Source of the DNA: Pedobacter westerhofensis
GTDB lineage: Bacteria; Bacteroidota; Bacteroidia; Sphingobacteriales; Sphingobacteriaceae
DNA length: 64,000 nucleotides
Reading direction: 5' to 3'
Assembly (NCBI RefSeq): GCF_900182595.1
Contig: NZ_FXTN01000008.1
Span: 62,001 to 126,000, forward strand
This document shows positions 17,172 to 24,950 of the stretch, piece after piece. How positions within the stretch are numbered: position 1 is the stretch's first letter; every line of letters begins with the position of its first letter. A program made the translations under genes and the position numbers. The notes under the pieces are model-generated. The model was not told where the DNA came from and ran no database searches. It worked only from the letters and a program-made list of their open reading frames with translations.

Positions 17172-20100
17172 TTACATTCCTGCACCATGGCAGTTTTTGT
17201 ATTTCTTACCGCTTCCGCAGAAGCAAGGATCATTTCTTCCGATCGTTACTTCCTTGCGTACCGGTTGTTGGGGTGCCTGCTCGCGGGTATCGTCAAACTG
17301 AACCTCAGCACCTGTAGCCGAAGCAAATTCAGGTTTAGATAACTTCAGCTTGCTGGCAGGTTTTGGTGCCTGAGCTTCTCTGAGATCATCTGCTTCCTGT
17401 TGTACAGGGATGCCACCTTTATATAAGAAACTTACTACTTCTTTATTTACGGCATTCAGCATGTTTTTGAACAGGTTGAAGGCTTCCATTTTATAAATAA
17501 TCAACGGATCTTTCTGCTCATAAACAGCATTTTGTACAGACTGTTTCAATTCGTCCATTTCACGTAAATGCTCTTTCCATGACTCGTCGATTAAAGCCAG
17601 AACGATCGTTTTCTCAAACGATTTTGTTACTTCTCTGCCGTCATTCAGCATCGCTTTCTTCAGGTCAACTGCAACCTGAACACTTCTGATACCGTCAGTA
17701 AAAGGAACAACAATCTGCTCAACGTGGTCACCACGTTCTTCGAACACCTGTGTTAACACCGGCATTGCCTGACTGATGATCGCATCTGATTTTCTTGTGT
17801 AGAAGGCTACAGCTTCTTCAAACAATTTGTCTGTAAGGATATGTACGCTTCTTGAGCTGAATTCTGCTTCTGTAATTGCAGTATCCAGAGAGAAGTTTTT
17901 GATAACTTCAAGTTTGAAGCCTTCATAATTACCTTCTTCTTTATACTCACTAACTACATCTTCGGCAACGTCGAAGACCATGTTGTTCATGTCTACATCT
18001 AAACGCTCGCCAAACAGGGCATTTTTACGTTTTGAATAGATCACCGAACGCTGAGAGTTCATTACATCATCATATTCCAGCAAACGCTTACGGATACCAA
18101 AGTTGTTTTCTTCAACTTTCTTCTGTGCACGCTCGATAGACTTGGTAATCATTGAATGCTGGATTACTTCGCCATCTTCAATACCCATTTTAACCATGAT
18201 ATTAGAGATACGCTCAGAACCGAACAAACGCATTAAGTTATCTTCAAGTGAAACGAAGAACTGGGATGAACCCGGATCTCCCTGACGACCTGCACGACCA
18301 CGCAACTGCCTGTCTACACGGCGCGATTCATGACGCTCTGTACCTACAATGGCCAGACCACCTGCTTCTTTCACACCTGCACCCAGTTTAATATCCGTAC
18401 CACGACCAGCCATGTTGGTAGCGATCGTTACCGTTCCGGCCTGACCAGCTTCAGCTACGATATCAGCCTCTTTCTGGTGCATCTTCGCGTTCAGTACATT
18501 GTGTTTGATACCTCTTAATTTCAGCATTCGGCTCAGAAGTTCAGAAATCTCTACCGAAGTAGTACCCACCAGTACCGGGCGGCCCGCTTCAGTCAGTTTC
18601 ACGATCTCTTCTGCAACTGCATTATATTTTTCGCGGATCGTACGGTAAACGTAATCCTGTTCATCTTTTCTGGACATTACCCTGTTGGTAGGAATTTCTA
18701 CCACATCAAGTTTGTAGATTGACCAGAACTCACCAGCTTCAGTAGTTGCCGTACCTGTCATACCGCAAAGTTTGTGGTACATACGGAAGAAGTTCTGTAA
18801 GGTAACAGTAGCATAGGTTTGTGAAGCATCTTCAACTTTCACATTCTCTTTTGCTTCGATCGCCTGGTGCAGCCCATCAGAATAACGGCGGCCGTCCATG
18901 ATACGTCCTGTTTGCTCATCAACAATCTTGATCTTACCTTCATCGATGATATATTCTACATCGATCTCAAATAAGGTATAGGCTTTCAGCAACTGGTTAA
19001 CCGAGTGTACACGTTCAGCTTTAATAGAGTAATCGCGCATCAGTTCATCTTTCCTTGCGATCTTTTCTTCACTGTCCAGTTTTGATTTTTCGATTTCGGC
19101 AATCTCGGTACCTACATCCGGCAACACAAAGAAATGCTCATCTTCACCAGATTTGGTGATCAGCTCAATTCCTTTTTCAGTAAGCTCTACCTGATTGTTT
19201 TTCTCATCGATATAGAAGAACAGGTTTGCATCTACCTTAGGCATATTCTTTGACTGGTCTGCCATGTAATGGTTTTCAGTTTTCAGGAGGATCTGCTTGT
19301 TGCTGCCTTCACTTAAGAATTTGATCAGGGCTTTATTTTTTGGTAAACCGCGGTGCGCTCGCAATAAAGCTAAGCCACCATCACCTTCTTCGGTTCCGGT
19401 TTTTCCGTCGGTAATTAATTTCTTTGCTTCGTTTAAAGCTTTGGTCACATACTCACGCTGTGCATTCACCAGTCGCTCGATCCTTGGTTTCAGTTCATGG
19501 AATTCATGCTGATCTCCAAAAGGAACAGGTCCTGAGATGATCAATGGTGTACGGGCATCATCGATCAGTACTGAATCGACCTCATCCACCATCGCGAAGT
19601 GCAGTTTGCGCTGAACCAGTTGTCCAGGTTCCTGTGCCATGTTATCACGCAGGTAGTCGAAACCAAACTCATTGTTGGTACCGTAAGTAATATCCGCCAG
19701 GTAAGCATCTCTGCGCTGCTGAGAATTTGGCTCATGTTTATCAATACAATCTACTCTTAAACCATGGAATTCAAACAGAGGTCCGTTCCACTCCGAGTCA
19801 CGTCGTGCCAGGTAATCATTCACCGTTACAATGTGTACACCTTGTCCGGCAAGTGCGTTCAGGTAAGCCGGTAATGTACTTACCAGTGTTTTACCCTCAC
19901 CCGTTGCCATTTCAGCGATTTTACCGTTATGCAGTACGATACCACCGATCAGCTGCACATCATAGTGAACCATGTTCCACTGTACCGTGCTGCCTGCAGC
20001 ATCCCATGAGTTTGCCCAGAAAGCTTTATCACCTTCAATCTTTACATTCGCCCTGCGCGATGCATATTCCCTGTCGTACGCCGAAGCAGTAACTTCAAGT

Positions 20101-20477
20101 TGTGCATTTTCAGTAAAACGTCTTGAGGTTTCTTTTACCACAGCAAAAGCTTCGGGAAGAATCTGCAGTAATACTACTTCCAGTTCTTTATCCCTGTCTT
20201 TTACCAATAAGTCGATCTGCTCATAGATTGCAGTTTTCTCTGGTAAAGACAAATCCTGGCCTTCGGCATCTGCTTTCAGCCCGCTGATTTTATTATCGAT
20301 TTCTACTAAAGATTTGGCAATAACGTCTTTGAAATAGACAGTTTTGTTACGCAATTCGTCATTGCTTAAAGCCGAAAGCTTAGCATATTCTTCATTTATT
20401 TTGATGACAAGTGGTTGGATTGCCTTAATATCTCTATCCGATTTGCTTCCAAAAACTTTCGTTAAAAATCCTAACAT
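17172..20477 (-). CDS. secA: preprotein translocase ATPase SecA
   Basis: SecA drives protein export through SecYEG. At 1101 residues it is about 200 longer than E. coli SecA; the extra length fits the insertions known in Bacteroidota SecA, here roughly residues 325-440. Walker A is in MATGEGKT near residue 190, the DEVD box near 305, MAGRGTD in the second motor domain near 695, and the C-terminal zinc-binding tail is CFCGSGKKYKNCH. The C-terminal linker is proline- and alanine-rich. The gene is transcribed alone with its own terminator, divergent from purD. Confidence 0.97.
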   Translation of the reverse strand: MLGFLTKVFGSKSDRDIKAIQPLVIKINEEYAKLSALSNDELRNKTVYFKDVIAKSLVEIDNKISGLKADAEGQDLSLPEKTAIYEQIDLLVKDRDKELEVVLLQILPEAFAVVKETSRRFTENAQLEVTASAYDREYASRRANVKIEGDKAFWANSWDAAGSTVQWNMVHYDVQLIGGIVLHNGKIAEMATGEGKTLVSTLPAYLNALAGQGVHIVTVNDYLARRDSEWNGPLFEFHGLRVDCIDKHEPNSQQRRDAYLADITYGTNNEFGFDYLRDNMAQEPGQLVQRKLHFAMVDEVDSVLIDDARTPLIISGPVPFGDQHEFHELKPRIERLVNAQREYVTKALNEAKKLITDGKTGTEEGDGGLALLRAHRGLPKNKALIKFLSEGSNKQILLKTENHYMADQSKNMPKVDANLFFYIDEKNNQVELTEKGIELITKSGEDEHFFVLPDVGTEIAEIEKSKLDSEEKIARKDELMRDYSIKAERVHSVNQLLKAYTLFEIDVEYIIDEGKIKIVDEQTGRIMDGRRYSDGLHQAIEAKENVKVEDASQTYATVTLQNFFRMYHKLCGMTGTATTEAGEFWSIYKLDVVEIPTNRVMSRKDEQDYVYRTIREKYNAVAEEIVKLTEAGRPVLVGTTSVEISELLSRMLKLRGIKHNVLNAKMHQKEADIVAEAGQAGTVTIATNMAGRGTDIKLGAGVKEAGGLAIVGTERHESRRVDRQLRGRAGRQGDPGSSQFFVSLEDNLMRLFGSERISNIMVKMGIEDGEVIQHSMITKSIERAQKKVEENNFGIRKRLLEYDDVMNSQRSVIYSKRKNALFGERLDVDMNNMVFDVAEDVVSEYKEEGNYEGFKLEVIKNFSLDTAITEAEFSSRSVHILTDKLFEEAVAFYTRKSDAIISQAMPVLTQVFEERGDHVEQIVVPFTDGIRSVQVAVDLKKAMLNDGREVTKSFEKTIVLALIDESWKEHLREMDELKQSVQNAVYEQKDPLIIYKMEAFNLFKNMLNAVNKEVVSFLYKGGIPVQQEADDLREAQAPKPASKLKLSKPEFASATGAEVQFDDTREQAPQQPVRKEVTIGRNDPCFCGSGKKYKNCHGAGM

Positions 20478-20728
20478 TGTTTTTATCTGTGTTTATTTAT
20501 TTAAAAATCATGATTTTACAACAACCAAGCCATATCAGCTGATAGGTCACTTTGTCAGTTGCCGGGGGATAAAAATACAAAATATCTTGTATAATGATCA
20601 GACAGTATTGCTTTATTTGGTGAGACCAGTACAAATTGTCATCCTGCTGTAAGAATAGCCGCAATGGATAAAGTGGAAATGGATATCAATAACAGATGGT
20701 ACAACAATAAAATAACAGATGAAATTTT

Positions 20729-20751
20729 GGGCAAAGCGGTTATCTTTGCCC
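20729..20751 (+). promoter_or_regulatory. perfect inverted repeat overlapping the purD promoter box
   Basis: GGGCAAAG, seven bases, CTTTGCCC. The right arm overlaps the TATCTTTG box (20741-20748) and ends one base before the purD ATG. It could be an operator or an RNA hairpin that masks the start. Confidence 0.5.
20741..20748 (+). promoter_or_regulatory. TAnnTTTG (-7) promoter box for purD
   Basis: TATCTTTG is an exact -7 match, four bases before the ATG at 20753, which implies a leaderless or near-leaderless transcript. No TTTG is seen at the usual -33 distance. Confidence 0.45.
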
Positions 20752-20752
20752 C

Positions 20753-22024
20753 ATGAATATCTTATTATTAGGTTCCGGCGGCAGAGAAAGTGCTTTCGCC
20801 TGGAAGATGAGCCAGTCTGAGTTATGCTCAAAACTATTTATCGCACCGGGTAACGGTGGAACAGGAGCATATGGCAAAAACGTAAATCTGAATCCAAACG
20901 ATTTTGAGGCTGTCAAAAAGTTTGTTATGACAGAAAGCATCACTCTTGTAGTGGTAGGGCCTGAAGAACCTCTGGTAAATGGTATTCATGATTTCTTTGT
21001 TGCCGATGAGCAGCTTTCAAAAATTCCGGTGATAGGGCCCAAAAAAGAAGGCGCAATCCTGGAAGGCAGCAAGGATTTTTCAAAAGAATTTATGGCACGC
21101 CATGGTATCCCTACCCCGGCATCAAAGTCTTTCACGAATGAGACTCTTGCTGAAGGATTGGCTTACCTGGAAAATCATAGCCTGCCTGTAGTATTAAAAG
21201 CAGACGGACTTGCAGCGGGCAAAGGTGTAGTGATCTGCGAAAGCAGCATTGATGCACAGGAAGAATTAAAACTGATGCTGGGCGGTAAATTTGGCACTGC
21301 GGGATCTCTGGTAGTTATCGAAGAATACCTGACTGGAATTGAACTGTCTGTATTTGTGCTGACCGACGGTGATAACTATGTGATCCTGCCGGAGGCAAAA
21401 GACTACAAAAAGATAGGCCAGGCCGATACAGGGCTGAATACAGGCGGTATGGGATCGGTATCACCGGTTCCCTTTGCTGATCAGAAATTCCTGAGCGAAG
21501 TAGAACAAACGATTATCATTCCTACGATTGAAGGACTGAAAAAAGATAATATTGATTACACTGGTTTTATCTTCTTTGGCTTGTTCAAAGTTGGCGACAA
21601 ACCAATGATCATTGAATACAATTGCCGCATGGGCGACCCGGAAACGGAAAGTGTTTTACCAAGGATCGAGAATGACCTGGTAGAACTGTTCATCGCAGCT
21701 TCGCAAAAACGCCTGAAGGATGTGCAACTGAAAATTAGTGCGAAAAGTGCTGCTACAGTTATGATCGTTGCCGGAGGATATCCCGGAGATTATGAAAAAG
21801 GAAAAGCAATAACGGGTATTGACAACCTGCGCAGGTCATTGCCATTCCATGCCGGAACAATCCTGGAAGGCGGGGTGATCAAAAGCAACGGCGGTCGTGT
21901 ATTGGCTGTAACTAGTTTGCAGGATGACATGTTTGAAGCCCTGCAATCAGCCACTGCCGATGCGGCCAGGGTTTACTTTGACGGAAAGTACTTCAGGGAA
22001 GATATCGGGTTTGACCTGATGTAA
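20753..22024 (+). CDS. purD: phosphoribosylamine-glycine ligase
   Basis: PurD (GARS) joins glycine to 5-phosphoribosylamine with ATP in the second step of purine synthesis. The 423-residue chain starts with the LLLGSGGRESAFAWK motif and has the family segment GPEEPLVNGIHDFF. The ATP-grasp domain includes LKADGLAAGKGVV near residue 145, the signature YNCRMGDPETE near 288, and a C-terminal domain with AGGYPGDYEKG. It is transcribed alone from a spacer shared with divergent secA and is followed by a good terminator. Confidence 0.97.
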   Translation: MNILLLGSGGRESAFAWKMSQSELCSKLFIAPGNGGTGAYGKNVNLNPNDFEAVKKFVMTESITLVVVGPEEPLVNGIHDFFVADEQLSKIPVIGPKKEGAILEGSKDFSKEFMARHGIPTPASKSFTNETLAEGLAYLENHSLPVVLKADGLAAGKGVVICESSIDAQEELKLMLGGKFGTAGSLVVIEEYLTGIELSVFVLTDGDNYVILPEAKDYKKIGQADTGLNTGGMGSVSPVPFADQKFLSEVEQTIIIPTIEGLKKDNIDYTGFIFFGLFKVGDKPMIIEYNCRMGDPETESVLPRIENDLVELFIAASQKRLKDVQLKISAKSAATVMIVAGGYPGDYEKGKAITGIDNLRRSLPFHAGTILEGGVIKSNGGRVLAVTSLQDDMFEALQSATADAARVYFDGKYFREDIGFDLM

Positions 22025-22043
22025 AAACAAAAACATTTGAATG

Positions 22044-22077
22044 AAAGGCCCTGTTTTCTTAGATTTCAGGGCTTTTT
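22044..22077 (+). terminator. rho-independent terminator of purD
   Basis: GCCCTG (22048-22053) pairs with CAGGGC (22067-22072), extended by A/T pairs, and a five-T run follows. It lies 20 bases after the purD stop. Confidence 0.85.
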
Positions 22078-22191
22078 GTTATTATATACGAGATTGGTTA
22101 AACTATCATTTGATTTTACATATGGTGACCTGCAGATTTTCTACTGGAATCTTTAATCCTTAAACATATATTTTGGAGACACGTATCATCT

Positions 22192-22199
22192 TACTTTTG
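22192..22199 (+). promoter_or_regulatory. TAnnTTTG box upstream of the possible small gene
   Basis: TACTTTTG is an exact -7 match. A TTTG at 22172-22175 is 16 bases upstream, a little short of the usual 19-21. It would start a transcript about 35 bases before the small ORF at 22240. Confidence 0.4.
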
Positions 22200-22239
22200 T
22201 ATATGATTGTTAGCTTTAAACAAAGGTTTTAAAGTTTTT

Positions 22240-22365
22240 ATGAAAAGGAGATTCATCAAACTCCAGTCACAGCTGGTAAGCAAAATCAGATTAGTAATAA
22301 CAAGATTGGATATCGCAACAACACCTGAAGAATCAGATGTACCAGGCTATGGCTACATCATTTGA
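22240..22365 (+). CDS. possible small protein, 41 residues
   Basis: An ATG-started frame of 41 codons lies in the 695-base gap between purD and the arginase-fold gene. The first part is basic and amphipathic (MKRRFIKLQSQ, then VITRL), and the second is acidic then aromatic (TPEESDVPGYGYII). A promoter box is correctly placed upstream. I do not recognise a family. The split into a basic leader-like half and a short tail could suit a peptide precursor or a small membrane-active peptide, but nothing around it (transporter, modifying enzyme, antitoxin) supports a specific role. It could be a chance frame. Confidence 0.35.
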   Translation: MKRRFIKLQSQLVSKIRLVITRLDIATTPEESDVPGYGYII

Positions 22366-22459
22366 TATTTAGCACTCAAGCTAAGCCGGGCAACTTGCCT
22401 CAGATTTTTGCCAAATCCTATTTCAGACAGGCGCTGCTCATATTTCCCTCGCAGACTGT

Positions 22460-22683
22460 TCGTGTTTCAGTATAGTTTAAGCTAAATTTCAGCTATAGAC
22501 GAACTATACTTAAGCTATACCATGTCTACCCCTTGTGGACTACTACTTTACAACATGTCTACATAATGTTTACTATTTACGTAGAGTTATAGTAGAGTTC
22601 CAGTCCACAAGGGGTAGACATGGTATAGCTTGAACATAGTTTAAATAGAGCTGAGCTATAGCTTCAACTATACCAAAACACGA
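22460..22683. repeat. 224-bp near-perfect palindrome
   Basis: The arms run 22460-22562 and 22581-22683 around an 18-base centre. The middle of the arms, 22512-22541 and 22602-22631, is a perfect 30-bp inverted repeat. The outer 52 bases align end to end without gaps but with scattered mismatches, and the innermost 18 bases match at about two-thirds, closing with TCTAC/GTAGA. The words CTATA/TATAG and CATGTCTAC recur inside the arms. It begins 37 bases past the stop codon of the minus-strand arginase-fold gene. It encodes no protein. Apart from this palindrome, the small ORF with its box and the purD terminator, I see nothing in 22025-22719. Confidence 0.9.
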
Positions 22684-22719
22684 GCAAGATATCAGCAATA
22701 TATAGGCGGAAACCGGCTT

Positions 22720-23907
22720 CTACAGCAACTTCTGATAGGTCCGCCACCACAGGTCAGGCATCTCCCCATTTACGGCCACGGTATAATCCTCATACCGGCA
22801 GGGCACCAGATGGTAACGCTCATTTTTAGACACCCCCGATGGGTAAGGTACCTGCATCCACCAGCGGTCGGATTTCTTACTTTTCACAAAAAGCATTTCT
22901 CCTGAACCGTCTTTCAGGCTTGCCCGGTATATCAGGTACTGCGATTTAGGATTCAGCGGAAAATCCTTTTTCCGGTTATAAAACCCGTCAACAAAGTACC
23001 ACACCATCTGTGCCAAAAGCATCGCTGTCTGGCTGCTGTTATCAAATGCAGGGTTAAATTCGTAAAAACCAATGGAAGTAAGCTTATCGTTTAATCCCGC
23101 GTAATGCGCGATTTTACAAGCCTGCTCGCCATAAAAGCCATTCGGGCTGGCATTGCCGTTTGCAGGGGCATCAGAAGAACGGATAGCAGAAAGATCAAAA
23201 CTCACCATATTTGCATTTCTCATCACAGGCTCAACGGAGCTGATCTCCGTTAAAAATTCTCCTAGCCGGTGTACATCAAAATACAGTTTGTTCATCACCT
23301 TTAAGCTGTCCTGGTTTACAAAATAGGTTTGGTAACCTACGTTACTAAAGTTAAACAGGTAATTGGGCTGATGTAAAAATATCTTATTCAGATAGCTGTT
23401 GGAATGCGTAGCAATATTTGCTTCATCGTATTCATCTTCATCAAGATCGAACTTATTGTCGACCACCACGAGGTCTACTTTCTGCTCCAGGCTTTCATAA
23501 GCCATATATTGTGCATAGGTGAGGTCCTGCCCGCCCCCAATAATCACAGGGATGATATTAAGCCTGATCAGTTCCGTAACTACGGTTTTGACCGCGATAT
23601 ACGTATCGGAAATGCTTTCACCTGCCTTGATATTACCAAGATCGATGATCCTGCTGTCGAAAGCCCCTTCGTTCAGCAGATAAAACTGCTCCCTGAAATA
23701 ATCAGGGCCCAGTGAACAGCCATTGTTATTGATCGCCGCGCGGTCATCCTTTACACCAATAATAGCGATATCGTATTCTTCATCTCCGAGTTCGGGAAAT
23801 TTCTCAGTATAAAAACGGGCCTTTAATCCCAGCTGACTGGTGTAAAATCCTTGTTTAGGACTGAATTTTTCGGGAATTAAAGGTGAGAAAAAATCGGATA
23901 ATGACAT
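22720..23907 (-). CDS. arginase/formimidoylglutamase-fold protein with degenerate metal site
   Basis: The 395-residue chain has the ureohydrolase (arginase) fold layout: NNGCSLGPDYFRE near residue 61, GGGQD at 124-128, DNKFD at 150-154, and FDLSAIRSSDAP from 237. Active members have GG(G/D)H, DxHxD and SFDxDxxDP. Here the first His is Gln127, the second is Lys152, and the second Asp of the last motif is Ser240, so three of the usual metal ligands are gone. I chose the ATG at 23907 (MSLSDFFSP); longer in-frame starts add residues with no family similarity and run into the divergent gene. It may bind a ligand or partner rather than hydrolyse, or use altered chemistry. Confidence 0.75.
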   Translation of the reverse strand: MSLSDFFSPLIPEKFSPKQGFYTSQLGLKARFYTEKFPELGDEEYDIAIIGVKDDRAAINNNGCSLGPDYFREQFYLLNEGAFDSRIIDLGNIKAGESISDTYIAVKTVVTELIRLNIIPVIIGGGQDLTYAQYMAYESLEQKVDLVVVDNKFDLDEDEYDEANIATHSNSYLNKIFLHQPNYLFNFSNVGYQTYFVNQDSLKVMNKLYFDVHRLGEFLTEISSVEPVMRNANMVSFDLSAIRSSDAPANGNASPNGFYGEQACKIAHYAGLNDKLTSIGFYEFNPAFDNSSQTAMLLAQMVWYFVDGFYNRKKDFPLNPKSQYLIYRASLKDGSGEMLFVKSKKSDRWWMQVPYPSGVSKNERYHLVPCRYEDYTVAVNGEMPDLWWRTYQKLL

Positions 23908-23936
23908 ATTTGATATAATGTATGCTGCCAAATATC

Positions 23937-23944
23937 TATTTTTG
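23937..23944 (+). promoter_or_regulatory. TAnnTTTG (-7) promoter box for the reductase-serB-TDO genes
   Basis: TATTTTTG is an exact -7 match, with TTTG at 23909-23912 (24 bases apart, a little long). Transcription would start just after it, which supports the downstream ATG at 23981 as the true start. Confidence 0.5.
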
Positions 23945-23980
23945 AGACCACATATTAATGAACATCCTAAAAAAAATGAA

Positions 23981-24949
23981 ATGATTTTAGTTACCGGCGC
24001 CACAGGTTTTTTAGGATCAGAGCTGATTGTTCAGCTCACGCGGCAGGGAAAAAAAATACGTGCACTCAAACGAAAACAATCTGTTATTCCTGAAATATTA
24101 AGGGGTAATTTTCTGGTAGAATGGGTGGTAGCAGAGATCAATGATCTTGCGTCACTGGATGAAGCATTTGAAAATATTACCCAGGTATATCATTGTGCCG
24201 CGTTTGTCTCATTTAACCCTAAAGACAAAGCAAAATTACTAAAGATCAATATTGAAGGCAGCAGTAACATTGCCAATCTATGCGTACATTATAACGCAAG
24301 GCTTTTACATGTGAGCTCCGTAGCTGCCCTTGGCGAGCCTAAAAAAGGCATGCAGATTACCGAAGACGATTACTGGGAATATGACCCGAAAGTTCATTCT
24401 TATGCCATCTCCAAGTATGAAGGCGAGATGGAAGTCTGGCGTGCGATTGCCGAAGGGCTGGACGCAGTAATCGTTAATCCTGCGATTATGCTTGGTGCCG
24501 GGGCGGGATATAACGGTAGCGGGGCAATCTTCAAAATTGTACAGGATGGTTTGAAATATTATTCTGCGGGCGCTACCGGTTTGGTGGATGTGGGCGATGT
24601 GGCAAAGAGCATGATTCTGTTGATGGCAAGCCCTGTTACCGGCGAAAGATTTACAATATCAGCAGAGAATTATTACTATAAACAGTTTTTTTCGGAGATT
24701 GCCGCCGGTTTTGGTGTGAAAGCACCTGCTAAAGAAGCAACTCCATGGATGCTGGGCGTGGCCTGGCGCAGCTTAAAAGTACTTTCTCTCTTTACAGGGA
24801 GAGCACCGGGGCTCACCAGCGATGCGGCCAGAAGCAGTATGAACGTTAGCTTTTACAGCAACGAAAAAATCAAAAAAACTACAGGAATTACCTTTAAGCC
24901 CCTGCATGAGAGCATCAAGGAAGTATGTGCAGGTTTAATAAAAAACTAA
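23981..24949 (+). CDS. NAD-dependent epimerase/dehydratase (extended SDR)
   Basis: This 322-residue extended short-chain dehydrogenase begins with the nucleotide-binding motif VTGATGFLGSELI. Catalytic residues are in HVSSVAALG (Ser) and SYAISKYEGE (Tyr-x3-Lys, near residue 145). Proteins of this type reduce or epimerise sugar nucleotides or related alcohols; a dihydroflavonol-reductase-like member is most likely, but the substrate is unknown. The ATG at 23981 follows a promoter box and leaves out 21 upstream residues with no similarity to the fold. It is followed after one base by the SerB fusion gene. Confidence 0.85.
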   Translation: MILVTGATGFLGSELIVQLTRQGKKIRALKRKQSVIPEILRGNFLVEWVVAEINDLASLDEAFENITQVYHCAAFVSFNPKDKAKLLKINIEGSSNIANLCVHYNARLLHVSSVAALGEPKKGMQITEDDYWEYDPKVHSYAISKYEGEMEVWRAIAEGLDAVIVNPAIMLGAGAGYNGSGAIFKIVQDGLKYYSAGATGLVDVGDVAKSMILLMASPVTGERFTISAENYYYKQFFSEIAAGFGVKAPAKEATPWMLGVAWRSLKVLSLFTGRAPGLTSDAARSSMNVSFYSNEKIKKTTGITFKPLHESIKEVCAGLIKN

Positions 24950-24950
24950 G

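Noticed and set aside
17033..17317. A plus-strand gene covering the secA terminator
   Set aside because: It reads through the terminator hairpin and the end of secA in the opposite direction; the sequence is low in protein character.
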